Assembly (NCBI GenBank): GCA_023105745.1 | Contig: JALGQZ010000009.1 | Coordinates: 47,583,967-47,647,966, forward strand | Reading direction: 5' to 3' | Source of the DNA: Austropuccinia psidii | Taxonomy: Eukaryota > Basidiomycota > Pucciniomycetes > Pucciniales > Sphaerophragmiaceae | Length of the DNA: 64,000 nt | Part shown: positions 11,541 to 23,600 of the stretch, in pieces | Layout: every line of letters starts with the position of its first letter | Position numbering within the stretch: the stretch's first letter is position 1 | Program-made: the position numbers and the translations under genes | Notes under the pieces: model-generated | Seen by the model: only the letters and a program-made list of their open reading frames with translations | Database searches by the model: none | Told to the model about the DNA's origin: nothing

Positions 11541-13567
11541 TGTAAGGTTTGACTATGAAACAATAAGTAAAAATTACTAATTTATTACTTATTGTACTCT
11601 GAATGTCCTTATGAATTGAATAAATAAGATTAAAAATATAATAATAATGAATAATTATTATTATTATGGCATAAAATAATTATATTATTAAATAAATATA
11701 ATAATATAATTTATATTATGAAAATATAATATAATAAATAAATATATTAATATAAGATAATTAATATATTTAAAAAGCTCTTTATTATTGTTACCAACAA
11801 ATAATAAAGGTGTAAAAAATTGCTTTTTATTAATAAGAAACAATTAATAACTATAATATTACTAATATTAAAGTTATGAATTAATATAAATACTATTTAT
11901 ATTAATTAAAGAATTATTAAGAGAGTAATAATAGAGAAATTATTATAATAAGAGAAAATAACCTACTTTTAACACTTAATATAATAATTTTGAAATATTT
12001 TACACCAAAAAATATAAATACAACTTTTTCAAATTGTATTTACAATAAAAATAAAGAAAATTACAAATTATTCTGGATTTTTACGTGGAAATGAGTTTTT
12101 AGAGAGATTTTTAACAAAAACAATTAAATAAATGATTTAATCACATCAAAATAGATGATTATAACAAGGTGGTCTTTGGTCTTTAATAATATAATAGTTT
12201 TATATATAAAGAATAAAGAAATTACCTTTGATTTAATTGATTTAATGTTTTTGATGCGTCTGAGGGGAAAATAGAGTAAAAAGAGCTCTATTTATAGTAA
12301 ATACCTCCCTCCTAGAGTCCAAAAGGCTTCTAGTAGACGTGTACTGATCATATCCACTGGAATTGATCAATATTTTAAGGCTTGGAGATGATTACATCAT
12401 TATCAAACCATATTACATCATTATTACACCATTATTTAGAGTTATCACTATAACTCTAAAGTTGATGACATCAGAGGCTTGGCAGAACCCCAAATTTCGT
12501 GGATTCTATTAGTTTTAATCATAAACCAATAGTATTCACCAATTTTATCACTCTTAAGACTGTTAAACTTAAATTAGGGTTACTGTGAGTGATCATAACT
12601 GCTCAAATTAAGCTCAAACTTTGATTCTCAATACCTTTTAAGATTTACACGCTACAGCAATTCAGAGAGTGAATTCTGGTAGCCTGGCATAACCTTATTA
12701 TGCTGCCAAGAGCTTTTCATTACATCATCAAAACTCTAATTTTGATGATTTTTCTTGTAACTCATCTTTTCTGTCGAAATTCAATATTTTAAACTTCAAA
12801 CCTTGATTTCAGGGGGTTATACCCTGAATTTAATAATAAAAATTACATCATTCTTCACGAATGAACTAGTAGAATTCAACTGTATACTTTTTTATAAGTT
12901 TGGACCACTTTCACAACAAAGTGGTCAACAGCTCTGTTGATTTTTATCAATATTTGATCATAGGTTTTAACCTTGTTTATAATTTGTAAAATAAAGTTCA
13001 TATCTGTTTTCCTACAGTAATTACGTGGTAACTTTATTTTTGGTTCATCATTCTATCATGTATAGTTTAGGAGATATTAGCTATGATCCTTGAATATATG
13101 CGTTGACCAAAAAAGTGCATATATTCAGGTTAATTCCTTAAGTATTGACTTTGGAAATTAGCTTATTAATTGTTTTATGTGTGGACTTTCGTGGGGAATC
13201 CACTGGTACAGTTTATTTCACATGTTGTTTCATTATTTCCTGAGATAAATAAGGTTTTCTGGTTTTTATAAGGTATTATACCTTATAATTCATTAAATAT
13301 TGACTTTACAGATATACCATAAAAATGGTATATGTGTATTTTTCCATGAGGAATCCAATGGTATAATTTATTTTACATGTTGATTCATTGGTCTTTAAGT
13401 TAAACCAATTTTTGTACCAATTTATGGTATTTTTTGTATATTTAAGTAATTATTTTTAATGTATAATTATTCTAAGTAATTTTAATATAATTATATTAAA
13501 GGTATAATTATTCTTGGTCTTTTTTTGTGACCTTATTGGGTATGTGGTCATATCTCAAAGGCTCACA
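11541..13567 (-). repeat. 3' LTR of element A
   Basis: Minus-strand termini are TGTGAGCC and CCTTACA. It is a 2027-bp direct repeat of 31201-33227. It is very AT-rich in its plus-strand left part, with ATAATAATTATT runs at about 11620-11760. Confidence 0.92.
12288..12296 (-). promoter_or_regulatory. TATA box in element A LTR
   Basis: TATAAATAG followed by AGCTCTTTTTACTC is kept in all three LTRs of this family (31948-31956 minus; 41845-41853 plus). It is the likely core promoter. Confidence 0.55.
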
Positions 13568-13579
13568 TTCCCTACCACC
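13568..13579 (-). other. Polypurine tract of element A
   Basis: Minus-strand GGTGGTAGGGAA directly precedes the 3' LTR start TGTGAGCC. This is the position and composition expected of the plus-strand primer site. Confidence 0.6.
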
Positions 13580-13686
13580 AAAAAAGATTGTACCACAATC
13601 TGATATGTGTGATTAGGGTATCATCCACTGTCCTACCTCTTCATTAGACTTTTATCAGTCTTGAAGCTCAATAATGCTTGATTTTG

Positions 13687-14016
13687 TTATTCTTTAGGTT
13701 TTCTTTCATGTCTAAACCTTCTTAGTAGTTTATCAGCATTTGTTATATCTTTCTCAAGTAGCCATTCATCTTCTTGAGTTGAATTTCTATACCTTACAAG
13801 GTATTCCCTTTCTTTTTTGTTTCTTGTCCTTCTTTCTTTAAGGACTTTTACTATTTTATTTTCCTCTCCTTCTTCCAAGGGGGGAATCTCAAGTGGGGGT
13901 TTATTTCTTAGTGGAAATAACTCCTTGTCGCTTGAACTGTAAGGTTTTATCAGACTTACAGGGAAAGTTGGGTGTTTGTTCATTAATTCACCTGTGAGTT
14001 CTAATTGCACAGCATT
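13687..14016 (-). CDS. Element A pol C-terminus, chromodomain-like (split by solo LTR)
   Basis: On the minus strand this is the continuation of pol beyond the solo LTR inserted at 14017-15857. The frame resumes exactly after the duplicated GCATT. It encodes a region after the integrase (FPVSLIKPYSSS), then a chromodomain-like fold, EREYLVRYRNSTQEDEWLLE, that keeps the aromatic positions and the W near the end. The equivalent in element B is at 48171-48650. It ends at 13687 with a basic tail. The upstream stub 15863-16006 links it to the main pol frame. Confidence 0.75.
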   Translation of the reverse strand, partial: NAVQLELTGELMNKHPTFPVSLIKPYSSSDKELFPLRNKPPLEIPPLEEGEENKIVKVLKERRTRNKKEREYLVRYRNSTQEDEWLLEKDITNADKLLRRFRHERKPKE

Positions 14017-15857
14017 TGTAAGGTGTGGATATGAAACTTTGATAAAAAATCAAGTACTTTTCCTGTCCTCAAAATTTGTATAAGGTAAAATTCAATTAAA
14101 AATAGTAAGAAATATTATTTTTAAGACAAAACACGCCAATTTTATTGTTTATAACTTTATTAGTATAAAACAATAATATTATAAAAATTTATTGTTTTAC
14201 CAACAATAAAAATTTATCCAAAAAATACTCTACAAGAGATATTTTAAGGCTACAAAAGAAATTTCTTCAAGAGCAATTTCAATTGGAATTAATTGAGCAA
14301 AGAACTGCAAGCAATTAATTAAAGAACAGAGTCTTTAAAAAGAATATTAAAGAGAAAACACGCCCAAAAGTGACCAGAGTGAATTTGGAAACAAAGTGAC
14401 AAAGTTAACAGTGATGAAAGATGCTTTAATTCACTTATGGGGTGGTTCAGGGGTAAAAATGATTATAAGAGTTACAAACAGTGATTATAATGATTTTTTT
14501 TCACGTGGTTAAAAAGTTAAAAATGATTTAAAAAGGGTGGTTGGAATCTTTTATTGATTGGTTTAACAGTTTTAAACTAATTAATAAAAGGAAAAGATTC
14601 TAACATGAAGAGAAAAGTGGGACAAAGGAGACATTCTTTTATAGCCATCAATTCTCTTACTCCAAAAGTAAAATTTACTCTTGTCAGTCGTGAAAAACAG
14701 TCTGACAACAGAAAAGCCAATTATGGCATCATTGAACCTTGGTTTAGACCAAAAAAGGGCTGGTTTAAGCCATTTTTAGCCATTTTTAGCCATTTTAGAC
14801 CCTTAAATCAGCCATTACTATAGCAATACCAGGCCTAGAGCCTTCAAAACACGTCAGAATGTGTGTCAGAGGCGTAGAAACCAGTTAAAACTGTTTTTAT
14901 TATGATTGTTTTATCTTAAGGGTAGTTTTACCCTCTTGGCAACAGCTAAAACTACCCCAGTTGGTATCAAAACCTCATCATCAATTGAGTTCACAGACCC
15001 TGTAACTCAATTCCAGGCCAAAAGTGATGAACTTTTGCGTGAATTTTGACATCTCACGCCTGTCAGCAAGGAATTTGGGGGTCTAGCTCCCCCTTAGAGC
15101 TGGAGTTCCTTTTCCCCCCCAAATTTAATCTTTCCAATTTATTTTTCCTTTAATTCCTCATCATGTATTATACTTATAATTTATATATGTGATTCAATTC
15201 AATTGTACAGTACAATACAGTAATAATTGATACCTCATATGTAAATCAAAGTTCACTTATGTAATACACGCGCACATTTTGACATTTCAATTGAATTCAA
15301 TTGAAAATACTTCAATTCCTCATAACTTCTAAACTAAACACAACACCTCAATTTTAACACAAAAATTGATGGTTAACACCACATGTGGTGTGAATTAAAT
15401 TAAGGTTTTGAGGATTTTCAACTTTTGTATTGAAAATACTAAAAACTTAATTTAAGCTTATTTAGAGTTGAGTTACAAGAATTTCACTCAGAGGTGACCC
15501 CACCTGATTTTTTATGAGGAATCCAATGGTGAAATAAATTTTATGTGTTTATTTATTGGATAAAAAGTTATGATAATTTTTATATAACTTTTTTCCAAAT
15601 TTATTTATTTTTTCACAATTTTGTTAAAATTTTATTTTTACTTAATTTTTTCAAGTATAAAAGTAATTTTATACTTACAAAATTTAATGTATTTTTTATT
15701 TTTAAATTGTAATTAATTTTTTATTTTTAATATAATTTTATATTTATATTTTGATTTTTATTTTAATAATATAAATAAATTTATTTTATTTATATTAATA
15801 TGTTATTTTTTATATTTGTGGTCTTTTGGGTATATGAAATTACCTCTAAGGCTCACA
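14017..15857 (-). mobile_element. Solo LTR inserted in element A pol
   Basis: This is an 1841-bp LTR with minus-strand termini TGTGAGCC and CCTTACA, flanked by the direct repeat GCATT at 14012-14016 and 15858-15862. No internal region is present, so it is a solo LTR left by LTR-LTR recombination. The pol reading frame continues from one side to the other once one GCATT is removed, which proves the order of events. Its TATA box (TATAAAAG) is at 14636-14643 on the minus strand. Confidence 0.95.
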
Positions 15858-15862
15858 GCATT

Positions 15863-16006
15863 GGGTCCATGAAGTGCTCTTATCATAAATGGTCCTGCAA
15901 AGGAATCTTTCAATTTCTTTGGGCCTTTTATGTTATTGAAATTAAGGGTTGATACTAAGACCAAGTCTCCTATTTTGAAATCAGGTGGCTTATGACTTTT
16001 ATCCCA
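15863..16006 (-). pseudogene. Element A pol linker after a nonsense codon
   Basis: Directly after the TAA at 16007 the same frame stays open and encodes KSHKPPDFKIGDLVLVSTLN and following residues, the typical post-integrase stretch. The stop is thus a point lesion (a CAA to TAA change fits) rather than the natural end of pol. The frame runs up to the solo LTR insertion. Confidence 0.75.
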
Positions 16007-19000
16007 TTATTCTTTTGCATATTTAAAAGAGTCTTGCATACATCTGTTTGCATGGTGTCTTCCCTTGTCAAGCATTATCTTGAAGCTGCTTGCTGTTGGA
16101 TGTATATCCACTAAGTCCTTTTTGAGGGTATCATAAGGAAGTCTTGGATTACAACCTTTCTCTAGAATTGCTGGTGTTTTGCCAGTAGAAGAATGGATTG
16201 ATGTCTTATATGCCAGTTCAAGTGCTGGTATTAGTGTACACCAATCATGGGTAAAACCATCAGAATCTTTGAATTCTAGCCCATAAGCACACAATCTTCT
16301 GATCATATCCTCCAGGGTTTGTATCATTCTTTCTGCTAAACCATCAGTTTGAGGATGATAAGCTGTTGAGAATGATACCTTTGTCCCAAAAAAGTTATGG
16401 AGATTTGTCCATAGTGCTGAAGTAAACTTTGGGTCTCTGTCACTTATAATATTTTGGAATAAGCCTGTGTGGCTAATGACTTTATTCCATATCATTATGA
16501 CTGTATCCATAGCTGTGTCATCTTTATGACATGGTAAGAACATGGGAGTTTTGCTGTATCTGTCAACTAACACTAGGCATGCATTATAACTCCTGTCTCC
16601 TCCTGGAGGTAAAGCTGTTACCCAATCCATATGAACTATTTCCCATGGGGATTTTGGTTCTTGGATTTGGATCATCATTCCAAATTTCTTTCCTGTGGCT
16701 CTGTTGGCTTTTTGACATCTGTCACAGGTTTGGCAGTACTCTGCAACATCTTTCTTCCAATTTGGCCACCAAGAGCAGGTTTTCACCCTCTCTAGTGTCC
16801 TATCTTCTGAGAGATGTCCAGATGCAACACTATCATGACACTCATGTAGAATAGTGCTTATTAGTGTTCTGTCTGTTAAGGCCATAACACATGTGTGTTT
16901 TGTTCTATGGTAAAGGATTCCATCAAGGAGGTGGAATCTTCCTTCATCATATGCCTTTTTCCATATTTCATCTAGTTTTGATGAAAGTGATGGATCTTTG
17001 CAGTCTTTCATTAGAAGTTGGCTTAGGATATGGCAATTTTTGTCTGTCTTATAGCTTTCTTTAACTTGGTTGAAGAATTCTGTGCCAATTTCTGTAACAC
17101 ATATTCCTTCTATATGGTGCTCTTCTTGTGGTACCCATGCTGAATTGTCAGGGGTATTTGCTAGAGCCCATCTGCTGAGACCATCTGCATTTTTATGAAT
17201 ATTTCCAGATTTATGAACAATAGTCATATTTCCTCTATATTCTTGGATAGAAATTTGCCATCTCAGCATATGTCTATTTGGAGTCTTCATATTTAATAGT
17301 GATTTCACAGCATTACAGTCTGAGATTACATCAAATACTGTGCCATCCAAATAATAATGCAGTTTTTCCAAAGCCCACACTAGGCATAAGCATTCCATTT
17401 GGCTTGCTCCATACCTTGCTTTTGTTGGCTTTATTTGCCTTGAAATGAAACAAATTGGTCCTTCCACTGGTTTATCATTGATAATTTGTGTTTGGTGAAG
17501 TGCAGCACCTAATCCTTCTCCACAAGCATCAATGTACAGTTTGAAGGGTAGTTTCCAATCTGGCATTAGAAGAAATGGGGCATTTGTTAAGGAATTTTTC
17601 AATTCTTCATATGCCTTGACTCTTTCTTCTGTCATCTCATAGACTGTTTGTTGGTCACATAGCTTATACAAGGATTTAGCAATCTTTGCAAAGTCCTTTA
17701 AATGCTGTCTATAGTAACCAGCAAATCCTAGAAATGATTGCATTTCTTTTTTGGTTTGAGGCATTGGTTTAAGTAGTACTGCTGCTACTTTATTTTTGTC
17801 TATGCCTAGACTAAGTCCAGATACCACATGTCCTAGTGCTTTTAATTCACTATATGCAAAATGACACTTTTTCAAGGAAATCTTCATATTCACTTGGACT
17901 ATTTTCTGTAGTACCCTTTCTAGTCTTGTAAGGTGATTTTCCCAAGTTTCTGAGCAAACTATAATATCATCAATATAGATAATTAACCATCCTTCTGATA
18001 ATTCTTCAGGAAATATGGTATTCATCATTCTTTGATAATGGGAAGGTGCATTTTTTATCCCAAATGGCGTTCTTAAGTATTCAAAAATTCCACAATGGAC
18101 TATTATTCTTAGTAGTTTCTTGGCATTTTCTGTTAAGACATTTTGATGAAAACCCTTAAGAGCATCCATAGCTGTGATGAACTTAGCTTGTGACAATTGG
18201 GTCAATGTCTCATGGATTCTGGGTATTGGATATCTGTCTGGAATGGTATAGGTATTCAGGGCTCTGAAGTCTCCTACCATCCTTGATTTTCCATTATGCC
18301 AAGTTATAATGACAGGTGTAGTAACTTCTACTTGTTCATTATGTCCAACCTTTCTTAATACTCCAAGGTCCATTAATTCTTTAATGTGCACCTCTAAGGC
18401 TTCTCTAGCTCTTGGACTGGCTGGATAAGCAGGTCTTCTTAATAAAGGTGGGTAAGGCTTTTCTACATTAAGAATTATATCCACTTCATGTCCAATTATG
18501 GCACCTAGTGGCTCTTTGTCAGTTGCAAAGGCATTTTTATACTTAAATAAGAGGTCAATCAATTTTTCTTTCATTTTTTCTGTTAATTCTTGATTGAATT
18601 CTGCCTCTTTAAGTTGTTCAGATATAAAAAGTTCCTTTTCTGGAAATTTTTCTTCCTTCTTAATAACTGTGATTTGTTTTTTGTTATTTAAGAAGCCAAA
18701 ATTTTGTCTTTTGTTATCTCCTATGGTAAAATATCTATCTTTTTGGTTGGAGATATCTATACCATAGATTGATAAGTAGTCATTCCCAAGTATGAAATGA
18801 TTACTAGTACAGTTGTCCATTACTACAAACTCTACTTTAATTCTGACACATTGTGAGGGATGAGGAAAAATTAGTGTTAAATCAATTATTCCAAGGGGCT
18901 TCATGCTCTCACTTGCACTACTAAATTTGACACCTTGTATTGGCATAAGTTTTTCTTGCCATTTTGGGACAATGGTTTTTAAATAGCTTTTGCCAACACA

Positions 19001-19129
19001 AGTGCAATATGCTCCTGTATCCAAGTTAACTTTTCCTTCTTGGTTATCAACCATAACAATACTTATACTTGATTTTCCAGCTGTATATCCCATTCCTCTT
19101 GCAGGTTTGGGTTCTATACATTTTGGCAT
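16007..19129 (-). CDS. pol: Element A pol: protease, RT, RNase H, integrase
   Basis: This is an open 1040-aa frame. Domains in order: aspartic protease with LDTGAYC (about residue 37); reverse transcriptase with [18 protein letters not shown] and YIDDIIV (about 385); RNase H with [14 protein letters not shown] (about 530) and DGLSRW; integrase with an HHCC zinc motif ([11 protein letters not shown], about 800) and the catalytic triad in [16 protein letters not shown] and [13 protein letters not shown] (about 830-935). It overlaps the gag frame by 83 nt in the +1 phase, so it would need a +1 frameshift or processing. It ends at a TAA that looks secondary. The GAG zinc knuckle lies just upstream. 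Confidence 0.93.
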   Translation of the reverse strand: MPKCIEPKPARGMGYTAGKSSISIVMVDNQEGKVNLDTGAYCTCVGKSYLKTIVPKWQEKLMPIQGVKFSSASESMKPLGIIDLTLIFPHPSQCVRIKVEFVVMDNCTSNHFILGNDYLSIYGIDISNQKDRYFTIGDNKRQNFGFLNNKKQITVIKKEEKFPEKELFISEQLKEAEFNQELTEKMKEKLIDLLFKYKNAFATDKEPLGAIIGHEVDIILNVEKPYPPLLRRPAYPASPRAREALEVHIKELMDLGVLRKVGHNEQVEVTTPVIITWHNGKSRMVGDFRALNTYTIPDRYPIPRIHETLTQLSQAKFITAMDALKGFHQNVLTENAKKLLRIIVHCGIFEYLRTPFGIKNAPSHYQRMMNTIFPEELSEGWLIIYIDDIIVCSETWENHLTRLERVLQKIVQVNMKISLKKCHFAYSELKALGHVVSGLSLGIDKNKVAAVLLKPMPQTKKEMQSFLGFAGYYRQHLKDFAKIAKSLYKLCDQQTVYEMTEERVKAYEELKNSLTNAPFLLMPDWKLPFKLYIDACGEGLGAALHQTQIINDKPVEGPICFISRQIKPTKARYGASQMECLCLVWALEKLHYYLDGTVFDVISDCNAVKSLLNMKTPNRHMLRWQISIQEYRGNMTIVHKSGNIHKNADGLSRWALANTPDNSAWVPQEEHHIEGICVTEIGTEFFNQVKESYKTDKNCHILSQLLMKDCKDPSLSSKLDEIWKKAYDEGRFHLLDGILYHRTKHTCVMALTDRTLISTILHECHDSVASGHLSEDRTLERVKTCSWWPNWKKDVAEYCQTCDRCQKANRATGKKFGMMIQIQEPKSPWEIVHMDWVTALPPGGDRSYNACLVLVDRYSKTPMFLPCHKDDTAMDTVIMIWNKVISHTGLFQNIISDRDPKFTSALWTNLHNFFGTKVSFSTAYHPQTDGLAERMIQTLEDMIRRLCAYGLEFKDSDGFTHDWCTLIPALELAYKTSIHSSTGKTPAILEKGCNPRLPYDTLKKDLVDIHPTASSFKIMLDKGRHHANRCMQDSFKYAKE

Positions 19130-20693
19130 CTTGCATGTTTGTCAGGTTTGTGTCAGATGTTCCAACTTGTGGTAAGTTTGAATTAACATCCAGTACTTCA
19201 TAAATTATATCAATATTATTAATTTGTGCATTAATTATATTGATTTCATCACTTTCAGAGCTTTCTGACTCTTCTGTCTCTTTTTCAGAGTCAGATTCCT
19301 CTTCTTTGTCATTGTGGCTTTCTGTTTCCACAATTTCATTAATCTTTGCTTTTTTAAGACAATTATTGGCTAAGTGTCCAATACCTCCACATTTATGGCA
19401 TTTTCTTTGCTCATTATTGTTGGATGTATTGGGCTTAAAGGATTCTTTTGATTTATCTTTTTTGATAAATGGTTTATTTGGGCTTTTAATGTCCAATTTT
19501 TTCCAAGTCCTGCCAATTTTTGTTCTTGTCACTATATCTTTTAGTGCATTTATATACTCTTCTGTGGAGCATGGTTCTATACACCTGCTTCTTAGGGCAT
19601 GTTCTAGTTCCCCTCCACATTTTTTAAGTATTTTCATATGCACCATCTTCTGTGACATTTCTGAGTACAGTGCATTGAGCTTTTCAACTTGTTTTAAGAA
19701 CCAAGTTAAAGGTTTGTCTTTCTCTAGGTCAAAGAAAGAGTTTTCAGATGCATTTTCTATCTTATGCCTCCAGGCATCATTTGCCCACTTGGTGATTATT
19801 TCTTGTTTCCACCAAGACCAGGTATTTTTACCATTTGTTTGTCTTATGCCATAATACCATCTTTTTGCAGATTTCTCAAACAGTGAATGTAATCTTGCAG
19901 TGATTAATTCATCTGGTATGGCATAGTCTTCTTGTAACATGTCAATTGTTTTAATAAATGACATGTGGTCCTATTCACCTTCTCCTGTGAATGTTGGCCA
20001 TTCTTTTAATTGAGGTGCTTCTTTCATTAAGACTTGGTTATTATCTTGGTGACTCAAGTCTGTTATGAAAGGATTTGACAATTCCTCTTTTGTTTTAACA
20101 GGGCTTCTTATATGAGAAAATGGTGTTGATAACTTTGGCATATTTAAATTAGCCTCATTAATTTTATCCATTTTTTCAGTGATAAGCCTTATTTCACTTT
20201 GAATATCATCTTTTAGATGCATTCTTGCTTCATCACTTTTTTCCACATGGTCCAAAAGTAATTTTTGGTGTGATGAAGTCTTTTCTTCAAATTTTTCTAC
20301 AGAAATACTTAATTTATTTAATTTTTCTGTAAGATTGTCAATACTCACATCATAATTGATTGTCAAAGTCTTGTCTTTGATATCTTTTATGTATTTATAC
20401 AATTCTTGTTGTCCTTGTATTAATTTTTGAGTATTGTCAATTAAATTCTTTGGTTTATTATTTTCAACAATAAACTTGATGTTGTAAATTTCTTTCTTGT
20501 TTCGCACAACAATTTTTGTTAAAGAAGATAAATTGTTATTTATTTCTTGTAGTGATAATAAAATATCTTTAATTTCTTTTAGAGGTAATATACTATTTTT
20601 AATTTCTGTTAAAGTATTTACAACATCTTTGGACAAGGTTATTTCTTTGGGAAATGAGGTTGTCTCATTCTTTTCTCTTCCTTGTCCTTGAAT
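19047..20693 (-). pseudogene. gag: Element A gag with one in-frame stop
   Basis: The minus-strand frame runs from about 20693 to 19047 with a single in-frame TAG at 19971-19973. The N-terminal part (20636-19974) is Lys/Glu-rich and coiled-coil-like (repeated ILSL.EI..NL spacing). The second part has the capsid-like ITARLHSLFEKSAKRWYYG and a CCHC zinc knuckle, CHKCGGIGHLANNC. An acidic Ser/Glu stretch follows before the pol overlap. At the stop, element B has GEYDHM where A reads GE-stop-DHM, so a Tyr codon mutated to TAG is the simplest explanation. Confidence 0.8.
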
Positions 20694-23600
20694 TCAATCA
20701 AGGTTCTGGCCATGTTGAAAACATTGTCCATGGCATCCTTTTGGATTCTTGGGATTCTGTAGCTTGGGGAATATGGTTTCCTCCAATGCTTTTTCTTGTT
20801 CTTCCCTTCTTGGGGCTTGCTGGTAGAAGCTACTGGGGCTTCTTCCTTGGTTGCCTCCTGTCACATGGTGGAATGTGATCTACAACTTGCCAGTATTAAT
20901 TGGTCTTTCAACCGGTTTAATAGCCTTTTTGGCAAGAGCTCCCTTTGCTGAGGTCTGCCAGACAGCATTGTGACAATAAACCGGTTACCAACGTCATGGG
21001 TTCGATTCCGGCTGGAGACAAGGAGGGGTCTCAATCAAACAGCCAGGAATTGCTGGGTTTTCCGCTCAATTGGCATACAAGGGTTCCGCCCCTTGGGGGT
21101 TCCTTGTAGGCTCCTGTTGTGACTAATGTAACTCCATGAGGGTCACATGGGTAATACCATCAGTTACATGCACTTCGGGACGCAGTGCTCTAAACCCAGG
21201 GGTACTGTCACATGGTGGAATGTGATCTACAACTTGCCAGTATTAATTGGTCTTTCAACCGGTTTAATAGCCTTTTCGGCAAGAGCTCCCTTTGCTGAGG
21301 TCTGCCAGACAGCATTGTGACAGTGGACTTTTCCCCAGTTAATTAATTTAGTTTATTTATTATTTTATGAATATTCTTATCCTTATTTTGGGTATTATAT
21401 TTATTTAATATTAAGTTAGTCTTTGCTTTTTTCTCTCTTCGCCTGTACAGTATGAGTTGGGTGGCCATATCCTTATTAACCCTTCTCTTTCCATTCTGAC
21501 AGGTTGAAACAGTGGACTTGGACTTGTTTGTGGTTGGCTCTTCTATTATTTATTCTTATTCTTTTTTGTTGCTGCTTCTTATATTCATTCTTTTAGTAAT
21601 TCATCTTTAACACTCTTAAGTGTATCCTTTCTTACCATATCCTTGAGCCCTCCATAAGTGAGTCCCAGTTTACTGAGTGCCAGGCCCTCTTCACTTCGAA
21701 GAGCCCCTGTGACATTAAATTAATTAACTCATATTTGATTCTTCTTTTCATTCATTTATATTCATTCCTCTCATTCATCAATTATGATCTCTCTTATGAT
21801 TTAATGATCTTAATGATTATGATTTTTCTCTCTCATCAATTTTCATCTCATTCATTTCATTCTTATGAAAATTGATTCTTTTTCTTTCTTAATCATTGCT
21901 GATCATTTCATCACTTCATTTTATTTTTATCAATCAAATTTTTTCTGTGTTCTTATTCAGGTTTTATCTAGGAATTATTGATTGGTTTAATTGATTGGAT
22001 TATTCATTGGGATTCATTTGGGTTATTGATTCAGGATTTATTGGATTTATTGACTTTGAACTCTCAAGATATTGATTGATCCTCAAGAATTGATTTGATT
22101 ATTGATTTGATTTGACTCATCAAGACATTGAACTGATTTCTGAAGATTTTGAACTGATTGATTGATTCCTCAAGACTTGATTTCATATTGAAGACATTTA
22201 TTGATTGATTATTGATTGAATATTGATTGATTATTGATTTCCTCAAGATTATGAATATTTGATTTGGATTGATTTTGACTGATTGAATTGATTTGACTGT
22301 TGATTGAATTTGATTCCTCAAGATTTGAATTGATTCCTCAAGATTCATCAAGATTTATTGTGATTGATTTGGCCAAATTTGATTATTCTTCTTAATACCA
22401 TCAAGTTATTTTAATTCCTTTCATAATGCCAGTTCAGCATAGTCCCCCAGCCAAGAATACTAGATCCCAAAGAATTCAAGCTGTTCTCACTCCCACAGCA
22501 AGGGCTCCTCTTGACCGCACACCATCAGTTCATCAACTGAGTGCAAATTTGGACAGAGGACCACCAATGGAAGGAGCAGCACCCTCAAGAAGAGGTGGAA
22601 TGAAATCTAGAAGATCAAGATCTTTCTCTGGACTTTTGGGTGGCTACCCTGGCATGTCTGAAGGTGCAAGAGCAAGACAAGGGGAAGTTGAAGATGAAGA
22701 GGGGGAAGAGTCTGTGGAAGAGGAAGATTCTGGGGAAACTGAAGTGGCAGATGCCTTGGCAAATGCTCCAGAGGTGCCTCAGGGTTCTAATCTAGCCCTT
22801 TCTAGTCAACCTCTTGTCTCTCAAACTGATCCAAGTCTCCTCAAGATGATGGAGCAGATGACTCAATTCATGGGGCAACTCACTCAAGCAGTTGCTCCCA
22901 GGGACAATTCCAAAGCCCCTGCTTTCAAGACTCCATCCATGAAGGCACCTGATTCTTTTGATGGTACTCAAGCTCATAAGTTGAGAGGATTTATCCAATC
23001 CTGTCAACTAATTTTCCATAATGATCCAGCAAACTTCTTCTCTGGCAGGAAGAAGGTTTTGTACTAAACTTCTTTTCTTACTGGTAGAGCTGGCAAGTGG
23101 ATTGAACCTTACCTCTCAAATATTTCCAATGAAGACCCTTCCTACCTCCTCAATAATTGGCCATTGTTTGAATCTCAATTATTCACTCTGTTTGGTGACC
23201 CCAATGAAGTCAGGAAAGCTGAACAAGAGTTGGACAATTTGAGGATGAAGGAAAGTGGTCATGTTTCCTTGTACATTGCAGATTTCAGAAGCTTGATGTC
23301 AAGAATTGGAAACTGGGGGGAAAGAGCTTATATCCATGTTTACAGAAGAGGATTGGCATCAAGATTATTGGATCAGTTGGCTTCACACCCTGGAACTTTT
23401 GATACTCTTCAAGAACTTATGGATGTCACTTTAGAATTAGACACAAGATTTCATGAGAGACAAAAAGAAAAGAAGCCTCCTGTCAATGGATCCAATCAAT
23501 CTAGACCTCCTCAAAACTCATTTTCAAAGAGGCCTCATCAGAAGAAGAATAAGAAGGGCAAGCAATTTCAGCCTTCAAAGGACAAGCCTCACTCTGCTCT

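Larger units (their letters stand above)
20859..21322 (+). mobile_element. TRIM-like mini LTR retrotransposon
   Basis: Two 117-bp direct repeats (20859-20975 and 21206-21322; one difference seen) have TGTCACATGG...ATTGTGACA ends and flank a 230-bp non-coding interior. The interior begins TAAACCGGTT, the exact complement of AACCGGTTTA inside the repeat (20910-20919). It ends in CCAGGGGTAC, a purine-rich tract like those of D and G. It also contains GGGTTCGATTCC, a perfect tRNA B-box-type sequence. No ORF is present. The size and layout are those of terminal-repeat retrotransposons in miniature. Its two flanks do not match each other. Confidence 0.82.

Noticed and set aside
11620..11760. AT-rich palindromic tract as an origin or matrix attachment site
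   Set aside because: It is part of the long LTR and repeats at 31280-31420; simple-sequence composition explains it.
16007..16009. C-to-T nonsense mutations as evidence for repeat-induced point mutation
   Set aside because: Only a few CAA to TAA or CAG to TAG changes were noted and other stops arose differently (TCA to TAA, GAG to TAG). No strand-wide C-to-T bias could be counted by eye.
19240..19854. 204-codon plus-strand ORF opposite element A gag
   Set aside because: It is the mirror of the Lys/Glu-rich gag; composition is Ser/Phe/Leu-rich without any domain and it has no counterpart in B.
20976..21205. Possible tRNA gene in the TRIM interior
   Set aside because: Only a T-arm/B-box-like segment is present; no acceptor stem, D-arm or anticodon arm could be folded by eye.
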